From Bremerella sp. TYQ1 (GTDB taxonomy: Bacteria; Planctomycetota; Planctomycetia; Pirellulales; Pirellulaceae): 64,000 nucleotides of DNA. Shown in pieces: positions 9,141 to 18,332 of the stretch. The position numbers and the translations under genes were made by a program. The notes beneath the pieces are model-generated. The model did not search any database and had not been told where the DNA came from. It saw nothing but the letters and a program-made list of their open reading frames with translations. The stretch is from assembly GCF_020150455.1 (NCBI RefSeq), contig NZ_CP083740.1, forward strand, positions 5,346,001 to 5,410,000, read 5' to 3'. How positions within the stretch are numbered: position 1 is the first letter of the stretch; each line of letters starts with the position of its first letter.

Positions 9141-10817
9141 TTACTGCGTCATCTGTCGCAGCGTTTGCTGGGCCTCGGCATGATTGGGGTCGATTTTGAC
9201 GGCCAGTTGCAGCAGCGCCACCGAGCGGCGACGGTTCTGCCGCGACAACAATTTCGAGAGCATCACGTACGCGTCGACATGTTGCGGATCCATCTTGATC
9301 GTCAGATCTAACAGCCGGACCGCCATCGGCAGATTGTCATGCTCCAGCGCCAGCTTTGCCCCCGCGAAAAACTGCTTGCCGTAATAAGGCTTGAATGCAT
9401 ATTCCGGGTCGAGCTCGATCGTCTTTTCTAAGTAAGGAATTGCACTTTCCCAGTCGTCACGCATCACGAAACTGTGGGCCATGCCATGATAAGCACGCGC
9501 ATGCCGTGGATTCTTATCGATGACATCCTGCCACATCGCGAAGTCAGAACGATACACCTCGTTCCGCGCGATGGTCACACTTCCATAAATGGCTACCAAC
9601 AAAACCAGCAGCACCATCAATCCTTGCGAAGCGGTCATCTGCATCGACTCTCGCTTGCCGGCCCCTTCCCACGACTTCAGCAGTGCGAATATGCCCAAGA
9701 CAATCGCCGACAGAACGGCTGCCAGTGGCAAGTACATGCGATGCTCGAATACGATGTCACGGATCGGCAAGATACTGGACGTTGGAGCTAAGATTAAAAA
9801 GAACCACCCGCCGAGAAAGCTCAGTCGTGGAGCTTTGAAGATCGCCCAGATCGTAAGCCCCAGCAGCAGCACAACGACGATACCTGGCCAAATCACTTCA
9901 GCCAACGAGAACGATGCCCGCCAGCCATGATCGAGCGATTGCCCCACCGGAAACAATGTCAGTTGCAGATAGAAAGGAATGGCTCGGCCTTGGCTGTAAA
10001 GGTATTCCAGCGGACCAACCGTGCGGCGGACAACGCCAGCTTCGGTGTAAAGCGTATCTTCGACGATGACCGCCCCGCCCCGCTCCAGCGAGTCGAGCGA
10101 CACGCCAAAGACTTGCGCTAAGATCAACCATCCGCAAAACACGCCCCCATACACCCACCATCGCTTTCGCAAGATCTCCGCCCACGACGAGGCAAGGAAT
10201 GCTCGGTCGTACCACAACATGACCAGCGGCAGGACGATGGCGACTTCCTTGCATAGCGTAGCTGCCAGCCCGGCCGCAATGCAGCCGACGTACCATCCTG
10301 TCGCTCGCGCCGCCGTGGAGCCTCGGCAAAGACAAACCATGGTCAGCAAAAAGAACAGCCCCATCAACGATTCGTATCGCTGCGTGATGTAGGTGACCGA
10401 TTGGGTTTGCAGTGGGTGAATGGCCCACAAAATGGCTATCGTCGCCGCCAAAGTCAGCGCGTTTGCCTGAAACGATTCCGGGATGTTCGGCAAGCGTAAT
10501 GTCGAATAGACGAACCCCAGCAGAAGCAAGCTGGCTGCCACATGAATGATATAGTTCACCACGTGATAGCCGAGCGTGTTTTCTCCCCCAATTCGATGGT
10601 TCAATTGCCAACTTAGATCGACCAGCGATCGAGGCCCTGTCGGGAAGCTATCCCAGGTGATCTCTTTCGCGGCTAATTTCGCTTGAATATTCGTTTGCCC
10701 ATCAAAATGAAATGGATAGGTAAACGTGCGGTGATAAGCGATGAACGTCAGCAGAACGATTGCACCGATGACCAGCCAGAATCGATGTGGAGCGACTTCA
10801 GGGGATGATTGTGACAT
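9141..10817 (-). CDS. Multi-pass membrane protein with C-terminal TPRs, TMTC/GT-C-like
   Basis: 558 residues from the ATG at 10817. About ten hydrophobic segments (residues 13-430) precede three or four TPRs (about 430-555). The first periplasmic loop 'YPFHFDGQTNI' and the 'AILWAIHPLQTQSVTYITQRYE' segment match the GT-C glycosyltransferase fold of TMTC-type protein O-mannosyltransferases. The usual FxxDD of that loop reads FHFDG, so one acidic residue is missing and transferase activity is not certain. Such TMTC-like TPR proteins are frequent in planctomycetes. It is divergent from the DUF368 gene. Confidence 0.75.
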   Translation of the reverse strand: MSQSSPEVAPHRFWLVIGAIVLLTFIAYHRTFTYPFHFDGQTNIQAKLAAKEITWDSFPTGPRSLVDLSWQLNHRIGGENTLGYHVVNYIIHVAASLLLLGFVYSTLRLPNIPESFQANALTLAATIAILWAIHPLQTQSVTYITQRYESLMGLFFLLTMVCLCRGSTAARATGWYVGCIAAGLAATLCKEVAIVLPLVMLWYDRAFLASSWAEILRKRWWVYGGVFCGWLILAQVFGVSLDSLERGGAVIVEDTLYTEAGVVRRTVGPLEYLYSQGRAIPFYLQLTLFPVGQSLDHGWRASFSLAEVIWPGIVVVLLLGLTIWAIFKAPRLSFLGGWFFLILAPTSSILPIRDIVFEHRMYLPLAAVLSAIVLGIFALLKSWEGAGKRESMQMTASQGLMVLLVLLVAIYGSVTIARNEVYRSDFAMWQDVIDKNPRHARAYHGMAHSFVMRDDWESAIPYLEKTIELDPEYAFKPYYGKQFFAGAKLALEHDNLPMAVRLLDLTIKMDPQHVDAYVMLSKLLSRQNRRRSVALLQLAVKIDPNHAEAQQTLRQMTQ

Positions 10818-11101
10818 GGGTATCGGAAGACCGCGCATTGACAGCGGTAGCACGCATCGACAGGTGAGTGGCGAAGGTTCATCCTAGCCAAGTCGCGATA
10901 CGCCTCCGAGGAATCGCCTGGGCAGAAACGTTGATTTCGTCAAACCTTAACAGCTGATCGATTTCCTCGAGTCGGCCCTGGGGCAATAACTCGCGATCGA
11001 AGCCGTTAAGCCACCGACTAGTCACTCGCTGCGATGCGTGATACTGCTCTGCCAAGGAAGGGCTAAGTGGTTTAGAATTCGGACTTTTCGTCAGCTGGAT
11101 A

Positions 11102-12073
11102 ATGTGGAACTTTGGAATGGCTCCTTTGAAAATTGATGCAGTCCGACACTTTCTTTGCGGGATCGCCATGGGAGCGGCCGACGCCGTGCCAGGCATTTCT
11201 GGCGGGACGGTTGCGTTGGTGCTGGGGATCTATCGCCGGCTTGTCGATGCGGTGAGCCAAGTCAACGTCGAGGCGTTCTCGCTGCTTCGTAAACGACAAT
11301 GGGGAACATTGATCGAGCGGTTCGATCTCCGTTTTCTGCTGGTTTTGCTCGGCGGAATTATTTGCGGGCTGCTGACGTTCGTCGTCGTCTTGCACGAACT
11401 GATCGGCGAAGCGGAGCATCCCGCGTCGACGCGACCGTTTGTGTATGCGGTATTTTTTGGGGCGATCGTGGCGTCTGGATACTTGGTCGCCAAGATGGTG
11501 CGTCCTGCGAGTGCCGGACATGGCGTGCTGTGCGTGCTGCTCGGGATTGGCGGAGCTGGCTTTGCGTGGTGGCTGACAGGACTGCCGGCACTGGAAGAAT
11601 TCGATGCGGCCCCGAATCCGCTTGTTTCCTTCTTGCTTGGATCGATTGCGATCTGCGCGATGATTCTGCCAGGCATCAGCGGTTCGTACTTGTTGCTTGT
11701 CTTCGGAGCCTATCATTACTTCAGCGGCGTCCCCAAAGCTTTGGTGAAAGGGGAAATCGTTCTTGGCGATCTCTTCGCATTTGGCTGTTTTGCGGTAGGC
11801 TGTCTGTTTGGCCTGCTTTCTTTCAGCAAGCTGCTGAAGTGGTTGTTGCATCAGCATGAAGCGGTGACGTTGTCGGTGATGGGGGGATTCATGATCGGAG
11901 CCCTCAGAAAGTTATGGCCCTGGCAGGGAGACGAAATCGAAACGCCGTATGCCAACGAAGCGGTTATTTGTTTCGGTTTGATGATCGTTGCGGCGATTGC
12001 GGTTCTTGCTGTCGATTACCTGGCCCGGCCGAGCGTCGAAGAAAAAATCGAAGAAGCGGTCAGCGATTCGTAA
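11102..12073 (+). CDS. DUF368 membrane protein, probable undecaprenyl-phosphate transporter
   Basis: 323 residues, eight or nine hydrophobic segments. The two family hallmarks are present: GAADAVPGISGGT near residue 25 and ILPGISGSYLLLVFGAY near 190, likely inverted-repeat re-entrant loops. DUF368 (PopT) proteins, with DedA proteins, were shown to return undecaprenyl phosphate across the membrane for reuse in envelope synthesis; assignment here is by family. ATG at 11102 or 11117 is possible. It is the only plus-strand protein-coding gene in the core part and is flanked by divergent and convergent neighbours. Confidence 0.85.
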   Translation: MWNFGMAPLKIDAVRHFLCGIAMGAADAVPGISGGTVALVLGIYRRLVDAVSQVNVEAFSLLRKRQWGTLIERFDLRFLLVLLGGIICGLLTFVVVLHELIGEAEHPASTRPFVYAVFFGAIVASGYLVAKMVRPASAGHGVLCVLLGIGGAGFAWWLTGLPALEEFDAAPNPLVSFLLGSIAICAMILPGISGSYLLLVFGAYHYFSGVPKALVKGEIVLGDLFAFGCFAVGCLFGLLSFSKLLKWLLHQHEAVTLSVMGGFMIGALRKLWPWQGDEIETPYANEAVICFGLMIVAAIAVLAVDYLARPSVEEKIEEAVSDS

Positions 12074-12385
12074 CGTCGATTTGGACGCCGCTAAAAAGAA
12101 AAGCAGCTTTAGGCGATCTCTCTTGCGCCAATTATAACGAAGTATTGTCCAAGTGTACAAAAGAAATGCAGCAAGTCTTCGGAAAGTGAACGTACAGTGA
12201 TGCTGAGTTATTGCCGTTGTGCGAGGACATTCGAGGCAAAATTAAGGGCAGACCGCCCTCCTGGTTTCGCCATTGGCGCAGAGAATGGAACGTAAGTCGT
12301 TGTGGTAGCATCGCGAGCGAAAAAAGCTCGCCAGCTGGACAATATTTGTGGATGATACCAAGTGCATCTATCGAGCCGGCAAACA
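12074..12385. other. Convergent intergenic region
   Basis: 312 bases between the convergent DUF368 and nuclease genes. The only structure seen is a GCGAGC-GAAAAAA-GCTCGC hairpin at 12313-12331, a weak terminator candidate because its A/T run lies in the loop. Confidence 0.4.
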
Positions 12386-13429
12386 TCAAGCCAACCAGCG
12401 AGCATCATGCCCCCGGCTACGGAGTTCGTCGACGAATGTCTTCGGCCCATGGGTGCAGAAAACGGCCTTAGGGGCAACGATCTCGACCGCTTGGATGAGT
12501 TGATCGAAGTCGGCGTGATCGGATAGCGGAATCCAGTGATCATTCGGAGCGGAGCGTCGCCGCTGCGGATCTTGCGCCCAGCCGGTGACATGGTATTTTT
12601 CGACATGAACGGCCCCCGGCAAGCCGCCAGGGGTGATCGGCTTCGGAGGAACGATCACCGCACAGCCGGTAACCGGCCTTCCTCCGTAGAGACGGAAATC
12701 TCCCAAGTCGCAGCCGGCTTGTTGATAGATCTGGCTGATTTCGTAGATCGCCGGATGCTGCAAAACAGGAATGCCGTGCGAAGTAAGGATCTTCGTCACC
12801 TCCTGCGACTTTCCCAAAACATAAGCGGAGATGACAGGGGTAGCGCCACGGCGAAGCGTTTGTCGGACGTTTTCGACCAGCATCTCGACGACCGTTTCGC
12901 GAGGTGGCAGGCGATAACGGGGATGGCCGAACGTGCATTCCATGATCAGATAGTCGGCGTGGCAAAGCTGGGCGGGTTCGGCAGTTGCCGATTGGCCTAA
13001 GTTGAAGTCGCCGGTATACAGCAGAGAGCCTTTCTCATGTTCGACATGCAGCATGGCCGCCCCAAGGATATGGCCTGCTGGCAAAGCCTTCAGAGAATGC
13101 CCAGCGACGTCGATGCTTTCCCCCCACGGCATCACCTTGGTTGGCACATTGCCGAAGCGATGCTGTACTAGTTTGGCCGTCGGTTCGGTACACAGCGCCA
13201 GGGCGTGTCGGGCCGCATGATCCATGTGCGCATGCGAAATGAACCCAATCGCCTGCCGACGTGTCACGTCCAAAGCAATTCGGGACGGAAGCAGAAACAG
13301 TCCCCGATCGAGGGCAAAAAGGCCGGAAACATGGCCCAAACGCCGCACGGGTGCAGGTATTTCGGGAGAAAGCGAGGCTTGATTGGCACTTTCCGTCGGC
13401 TGGGTCGCTTTTCTTTCGGACAAGGACAA
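12386..13429 (-). CDS. Metallo-beta-lactamase-fold nuclease, ligase-associated exonuclease-like
   Basis: 347 residues. Metal ligands: SHAHMDH near residue 65, PAGHILGA, YTGDFN, and C-terminal SDHAD plus THGP, the layout of beta-CASP/Exo-type metallo-beta-lactamase nucleases acting on RNA or DNA ends. The pattern best fits proteins annotated as ligase-associated DNA exonucleases, but no ligase gene is nearby, so the substrate is open. No ATG lies before the metal site; a TTG at 13429 (or the next TTG at 13423) is the likely start. It is divergent from ssrA. Confidence 0.78.
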   Translation of the reverse strand: MSLSERKATQPTESANQASLSPEIPAPVRRLGHVSGLFALDRGLFLLPSRIALDVTRRQAIGFISHAHMDHAARHALALCTEPTAKLVQHRFGNVPTKVMPWGESIDVAGHSLKALPAGHILGAAMLHVEHEKGSLLYTGDFNLGQSATAEPAQLCHADYLIMECTFGHPRYRLPPRETVVEMLVENVRQTLRRGATPVISAYVLGKSQEVTKILTSHGIPVLQHPAIYEISQIYQQAGCDLGDFRLYGGRPVTGCAVIVPPKPITPGGLPGAVHVEKYHVTGWAQDPQRRRSAPNDHWIPLSDHADFDQLIQAVEIVAPKAVFCTHGPKTFVDELRSRGHDARWLA

Positions 13430-13532
13430 CCTAAACTTAACGTTGGAGATGGGCGTTGAACTGAGACGTCGGTCTCTTTGTACTCAATTCTTCAAGCCGA
13501 CGGGGCCAACTGCCGATAGGTAGAGGGCGAAA

Positions 13533-13547
13533 ACTCGAATTTCGAGT
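13533..13547. promoter_or_regulatory. Inverted repeat upstream of ssrA
   Basis: ACTCGAA-T-TTCGAGT, perfect 7-base arms, 28 bases before the mature tmRNA 5' end, within the expected promoter region. Role unknown. Confidence 0.3.
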
Positions 13548-13574
13548 GGCCGCCGGATTGAAGAAGCTTACACC

Positions 13575-13931
13575 GGGGGCGAACTGGTATCGACCGGATA
13601 GTCTGAAGTGTAAGTTGCGTGTCGTGGTTGGTCAGCAGGCCACGTAAAAAGCCGACCAAACAATAACTGCAAACGATAACTTTGCACTGGCTGCCTAATT
13701 AGTTGTAGCCCCGACTGAGGGTCTTTGTCGGAGAGACCTGAAAGTCGGACGCCAATTCCGACTCGCTGATGGTCACGTGGAGCACGCCTGAGGCTAAATA
13801 AAGTTCTCCTCTAGCTTCCCGGGAATCCTGTCGATTGGAGTCCCGGATTGCGAACCTTAAATAATCGAATACACACGTAGACGCTTGCATGGAAATATCG
13901 CGGCACGCGGGTTCAATTCCCGCCGCCTCCA
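13575..13931 (+). ncRNA. ssrA: Transfer-messenger RNA (tmRNA)
   Basis: 357 bases. The 5' end GGGGGCGAACTGGTATCGACCG and the 3' end GGTTCAATTCCCGCCGCCTCCA form the tRNA-Ala-like part: acceptor stem GGGGGCG/CGCCTCC, T-loop TTCAATT. The encoded tag starts at GCA 13669 and reads ANDNFALAA before TAA at 13696-13698, a degradation tag ending in the usual LAA for ClpXP-type proteases. The terminal CCA is not encoded (bases after the discriminator A are CTT). The region between tag and 3' end is GC-rich and foldable (pseudoknots expected). The RNA rescues stalled ribosomes together with SmpB. Its 3' end is the apparent integration site of the island that follows. Confidence 0.96.
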
Positions 13932-13937
13932 CTTGAG

Positions 13938-13969
13938 CCGAGTTGTGAGAAATCGCAACTCGGTTTTTT
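13938..13969 (+). terminator. Rho-independent terminator of ssrA
   Basis: CCGAGTTG pairs with CAACTCGG around a ten-base loop, followed by T6, starting six bases after the tmRNA end. Confidence 0.9.
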
Positions 13970-14022
13970 CTTTGGATTTGCGTCAATTCTCGGCGTTTTT
14001 GCAGGGTTCTTGCCTGTCTGAA

Positions 14023-14067
14023 GGGTGCCACAAGGGGTGCCACAGCATTGAACATGGGGTGCCACAA
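14023..14067 (+). repeat. Three direct repeats GGGTGCCACA between ssrA and integrase
   Basis: Copies start at 14023, 14035 and 14057 (spacings 12 and 22). The first and third extend to GGGTGCCACAAGG. Their position between the presumed attachment site and the integrase start suggests arm-type integrase sites or an integrase operator; this role is inferred. Confidence 0.6.
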
Positions 14068-14124
14068 GGATACGATGGATCGCAAAATCCTTCCCCAGGT
14101 GAGAAAGTAAAGGATCTCAAAGAA

Positions 14125-15801
14125 ATGACGGCAGAGACTCGTCGGACTCGGGTGCCCAAGCGAAATGACAAAGGGCAATGCGTCATCAAAATTGGTGGGC
14201 GTGGTGACTATAGAACGTTCAAATTCTCTCGGTCTGTGTCCGACAAAGAGGTCGAGGATCGGACGATTCGGCTCAAAGAAGTCTACGATGTCTGTGGGGG
14301 GTGGAACGACCTTTCCAACTTCATCGCTGACGAGGTGAGGAAGGGCAGTGTTCCTGTACCACTACCAGCCATGGATCTTTCGACGCATCTATGGCACGAG
14401 CGTCTACCGTGGGTTCCCTGGCGTTCGCTGCTTGTCCATAAAATGCCTTCCATTCCTTGGGCGACACTGGGCGAATCACGTGACACGAGCATTAGTAAGC
14501 ATGTTCTGGCCGGCATACGCCAGTTCGCAACCAATCAATTGGAGGAACAGGTTGCGATCATCTCCGATATTGACGGTCACAATGCGAGCGAGGTGAGACC
14601 TATTGCCGGCCACCTCCAAGAGGCACTGACAGCATACGAAAATTACGTTCAAAAATTGCAGCCTTCCAATAAGGACAGGCATTCCAAGATTCGACAACTG
14701 AAACAACGACATCCTGATCAGCCTCTTGCTACGCTAGGCATCGAGAGTTGTCGCAAGATGATCGACTACTGGCGGCAGCGTCCACCACGTCACGATGGGC
14801 GAGGCAATTACACCGAGAAGCGAAGTGGGGCACAGTTGCGTGAACTAGGTCAGTTCTTCAATTGGCTACATGTGGGAGATGAATTCAATTGGACAGAGCC
14901 GGAAAATTTTCTTCGACTCTCCAGAAGTATCGCCAAGGAGAAAGCCAAGAAACAGAGTATTCAAGATGGCGGTATGGCAACCTTCAGCTTGGAGGACCTT
15001 AAGCGTTTGATCCAGGTTGCTAAGATGCCGGAAAAGCTTTGGATCGTCTGGTGTTTGAATACTTCTCATGGTGCGGCAGAAGTTGGTCGGGTCCTTTGGG
15101 AAGATTTATATCTCGATCAGGATCACCCGTGGAAAACTAAGGGATTAAATATTTGGGAAGGCGGGAATTGGGTAGGTATCCTTAGGCCAAAAACGGATGT
15201 GCTTGGATGGTGGCTACTTTGGCCTGAGACCGTCGCACTATTGAAGGATTGGCGGAAAGAATGTGAACGAATTCTTGGTCGAGAAGTTCGTGGCACAGAT
15301 CGGCTGATCATTTCCGAAAGCGGTAATCCACTCTATCGTGACCAATCAAAAAATGGACAAAGTGGATTCGCCAGCCATTTCAAAACACTAAAAGCAGACT
15401 GCGAGCGATTGGAATTACCTGTCGCCGATTTGCCACCCGGTACACTACGAAACCAGTTTAGCGATTGGTGCGGAGGCGATGAGGGTAATGCGACGGTGGC
15501 AAGCGTTGCCTTGGCTCACGGAATTCCGCACGAGGGAGATAAGCTCTTATATAAGCACTATGCTAATCGACCTTGGCGAAAGCTTTTCGAGAAGCAGTTA
15601 GAGTATCGAGAATATTGTGCATCAGCGTTGAAAGCCGCATTTGAGCCACCTCCGCTTCCCCAAAAGCAACGTAAGTTTCTCGAATTATGGCCGACCCTTT
15701 CGGGAAAGAAAGCTGCTAAGGTCGCTGAGGCTGCTGAAAAGTTGCAGTTGTCGAATGCGACAGTCTATCGCTACTTGAAGCAACTTAACGAAGTAGAGTG
15801 A
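14125..15801 (+). CDS. Divergent tyrosine recombinase (island integrase) with C-terminal HTH
   Basis: 558 residues from ATG 14125. The frame stays open back into ssrA, but the coding look starts at MTAETRRTR and AGGATC precedes it. The middle is an SAM-like/catalytic layout (REL-x-FFNWL, then 'VWCLNTSHGAAEVGRVLWEDL'), and the C-terminal GTLRNQF...LAHGIPHEGDKLLYKHY supplies Arg, His and Tyr. The first catalytic Arg box reads GAAEV and the HxLR box reads GTLR, so two usual residues are replaced. A helix-turn-helix-like end follows (SGKKAAKVAEAAEKLQLSNA). Its location makes it the probable integrase of the island. Confidence 0.75.
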   Translation: MTAETRRTRVPKRNDKGQCVIKIGGRGDYRTFKFSRSVSDKEVEDRTIRLKEVYDVCGGWNDLSNFIADEVRKGSVPVPLPAMDLSTHLWHERLPWVPWRSLLVHKMPSIPWATLGESRDTSISKHVLAGIRQFATNQLEEQVAIISDIDGHNASEVRPIAGHLQEALTAYENYVQKLQPSNKDRHSKIRQLKQRHPDQPLATLGIESCRKMIDYWRQRPPRHDGRGNYTEKRSGAQLRELGQFFNWLHVGDEFNWTEPENFLRLSRSIAKEKAKKQSIQDGGMATFSLEDLKRLIQVAKMPEKLWIVWCLNTSHGAAEVGRVLWEDLYLDQDHPWKTKGLNIWEGGNWVGILRPKTDVLGWWLLWPETVALLKDWRKECERILGREVRGTDRLIISESGNPLYRDQSKNGQSGFASHFKTLKADCERLELPVADLPPGTLRNQFSDWCGGDEGNATVASVALAHGIPHEGDKLLYKHYANRPWRKLFEKQLEYREYCASALKAAFEPPPLPQKQRKFLELWPTLSGKKAAKVAEAAEKLQLSNATVYRYLKQLNEVE

Positions 15802-15921
15802 TCCATAGCACAGCCGCCTGTGGCCAATGTGACATTCCTCGGCGTAGTTATTCAGGGGTGAACTATTGAGGCTGTTGATTCTTGTTCCGTCTGGCAGGCG
15901 TAAGTTCTTGCCATCGCTGCG

Positions 15922-17559
15922 TTACGGTTCAACAAGAAGCAGCGTTGAGTCATCTTTGGTCAGTTGCTTTTGAGGTGCAAAGCTGTTTGAGTACTTCACT
16001 CCCATCGTTATCCTGACCGAACGGATTTCACCTTTGAAGAAATCCATGACGCTTTTCTCACCCACGCAGCCGATCACGAATCTTGTATCCGGTGTCGTCG
16101 GTGCTCCATCGCCCTTAGCGATGAGCTTTCCATCATGGTAGAGACGGGTTTCATTCTCAGTAAAGACACCAGCAATGTGCGTCCACTTCCCGGGCTCAAC
16201 AACCGAATCGGAATTGACCATGCCGCTCATCGTTTCTGCCGAAACAGCGGTGCCGCAGACTCCAATTCCGATCCCCTGCTCTCCAGGTACATCACTGCCG
16301 ATGATGAACTGGCAGTTGTAGTTTTCGTACTCTACAAATTTGACCCATGCTTCGAGCGTGACAGGTAACACTCGTTCAACATCGGTGACAATCCTGGTCT
16401 TTCCGTCGAACTGAACGGCGTTTGATCTTGCCGACTGGGTATCACCGAGTGACATAAATCCGATCCATAGGCCAACAGCACTAAGTAGACCGATTGCTAA
16501 GGCAATGGTCGCAAAAGCTACCCACTGACGCCGTTGTGAACGCTGAAGCCATGATCGAAGCTCTCCTGCAAAAACTTCTGCCGATGCGAAACGGTCACCA
16601 GGATGCTTAGCCATCGCTCTGGAGCAGATGTCTTCTAATTCCTTGGGAAGCGATGAATCGACTTCTCGTAATGGTAATGGAGGTCGGAAAAGAATCTGCT
16701 CTCGCAATTCCGACGAGTTTCTAGCTGGGAATGGCGATTTGCCTGCCAACAATTCAAATAACAGAATGCCGAGTGCGTGAACATCACAACGACCATCAAG
16801 CAGTTGTGTCTCAGAGGCGACCTGCTCCGGAGCCATGTACGCCAATGTACCGCTGGAGATGCTCCGCCCTTTTTCGAGCTCGTCCAGAGTACAGGCAATC
16901 CCAAAATCAGCGATTAGTGGATTACCGCTCGCATCGATTAGAATGTTCTCTGGCTTTATGTCCCGATGAAACAATTCCTTCTGGTGTGCATAATGGAGTG
17001 CATCCGCCACGGTGACCACGATGGAGACAGATTCACGCACCGATAGTTTTTGAGTGCGACTCAACTCAGCTAGACTTTGACCTTCGACTAGTTCGAAGAC
17101 CAAGTAAAGATGCCCTTCGTGTTCGCCGCAGTCATGGACTGCAACGATCCCAGGATGCTTTAATTTTGCAACACGTCTTGCTTCATCAAGCAGAAGATCA
17201 CTGGATGTACGGGCATGGCCAATCTTGACAGCTACTGCCCGTTGCAGCTTGAGGTCAAGGCCACGATAAACTTGTCCGTAGCCACCTGAACCGAGCAAAG
17301 CGTCAAGGCGATATCGCTCAGACAACACTTCACCGCTAATATCCTTTGCCTCTGACTCACGCAGATCAGTTAGCGGACGTGCTGGATCTTTCTTCGTCCA
17401 AGAAGTCGTCTTCAGGCTTTGGATTTTTGTTTGTAGCTCTTGAGTGAGGTGAGGACAGTCTGAACAGAGTTCTTGAGCTGGAATGTCTTTACCACCCTCA
17501 AACGCCTCTTCCCATTGGACCAGCAAGTCAGCGATTTTGTCTCGATCTTCTTCAGTCAA
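15922..17559 (-). CDS. Membrane Ser/Thr protein kinase with extracytoplasmic LamG-like domain
   Basis: 545 residues. A short N-terminal segment is followed by a Hanks-type kinase domain (about 82-345): GSGGYGQVY glycine loop, AVKIG lysine, HRDIKPEN catalytic loop, DFG, and [10 protein letters not shown]. One membrane segment (about 347-370) precedes a concanavalin/LamG-like C-terminal domain (VQFDGKTRI..., [25 protein letters not shown]). Start is TTG 17559, preceded by GGGAGG at proper spacing. It overlaps the sigma-factor gene by eight bases, the planctomycete ECF-kinase pairing in which the kinase probably controls the sigma factor by phosphorylation (inference). Confidence 0.9.
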   Translation of the reverse strand: MTEEDRDKIADLLVQWEEAFEGGKDIPAQELCSDCPHLTQELQTKIQSLKTTSWTKKDPARPLTDLRESEAKDISGEVLSERYRLDALLGSGGYGQVYRGLDLKLQRAVAVKIGHARTSSDLLLDEARRVAKLKHPGIVAVHDCGEHEGHLYLVFELVEGQSLAELSRTQKLSVRESVSIVVTVADALHYAHQKELFHRDIKPENILIDASGNPLIADFGIACTLDELEKGRSISSGTLAYMAPEQVASETQLLDGRCDVHALGILLFELLAGKSPFPARNSSELREQILFRPPLPLREVDSSLPKELEDICSRAMAKHPGDRFASAEVFAGELRSWLQRSQRRQWVAFATIALAIGLLSAVGLWIGFMSLGDTQSARSNAVQFDGKTRIVTDVERVLPVTLEAWVKFVEYENYNCQFIIGSDVPGEQGIGIGVCGTAVSAETMSGMVNSDSVVEPGKWTHIAGVFTENETRLYHDGKLIAKGDGAPTTPDTRFVIGCVGEKSVMDFFKGEIRSVRITMGVKYSNSFAPQKQLTKDDSTLLLVEP

Positions 17560-18142
17560 GATCCCAACCTCCCTGAAGACGTTCGTTTAGCAGCAGCCGT
17601 GCAGATACCCAGCGGCGTTTCAAAGTCGCCAGGGAAATCCCGAGAACACGAGCGGCATCGGATTGGATTAATCCGTCATACCAAAGCAGGCTGAAAACCT
17701 CTTTTTCGGCCTCGGGAAGCTCTTCGACTGCCTCGTGAAACTCGGTCCAGGCAGCGATGGTGTCCGGCTCGAAATGTACATCAGGATGAGATTGTGCAGC
17801 ATTGCCAGCATCGGTATCATGCTTGGTGCCTACACCAAGCGGGCCAAAATGACTGCGAGCTAAATCGATCAGTTCCCGACGAATTTGAGTTGCAGCGAGT
17901 CCATAGAATTTGCGGACTGATTCTGGCTTTACTGTCACCAAGGCCCGATGCAATCGCAGGAGGCTCTCCTGTAGAACGTCGTCGGTATCTGACCATCTGC
18001 CGACACCTGGATATTTCTTTAGCATTCTCCGAGCCATCGTTCTTAACCGATCGCAACAATGCTCGATGATGGTCCGACGGCTTTCCGGACACCCTTCAGA
18101 AAGCCGCTTTAGCTGATTACGCAAATCCGTCGTATGTCCCAA
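17552..18142 (-). CDS. ECF-family RNA polymerase sigma factor
   Basis: 196 residues. Region 2 is around residues 25-75 ([31 protein letters not shown]) and region 4 around 140-190 ([36 protein letters not shown], a typical HTH). The sequence resembles the planctomycete ECF groups that travel with Ser/Thr kinases. TTG at 18142 is the probable start; GGAG lies just upstream. The target promoters cannot be read from the window. Its stop codon lies inside the kinase gene start, so the pair is translationally coupled. Confidence 0.9.
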   Translation of the reverse strand: MGHTTDLRNQLKRLSEGCPESRRTIIEHCCDRLRTMARRMLKKYPGVGRWSDTDDVLQESLLRLHRALVTVKPESVRKFYGLAATQIRRELIDLARSHFGPLGVGTKHDTDAGNAAQSHPDVHFEPDTIAAWTEFHEAVEELPEAEKEVFSLLWYDGLIQSDAARVLGISLATLKRRWVSARLLLNERLQGGWDLD

Positions 18143-18332
18143 GTCTCCACTCCCGTTAGCAGGCCATATCGAACGGGACGATGTGGTCCACCTCTACTGA
18201 AATGGGCGAGTGTCGGGCAGGAAGTAGCTCAAAGAAATTTGAAGAATCTATGAAGGGTGAGCTATCTACGAAGTGGTTCTCGCTCAATTGGGGTAAAGCA
18301 AGCACCCTCTAATCAGAAAGGCATCTTGGCCA

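Noticed and set aside
11072..11857. Minus-strand open frame of 261 codons over the DUF368 gene
   Set aside because: Composition rich in Gln/Arg with no motif; the opposite strand encodes a clear membrane protein.
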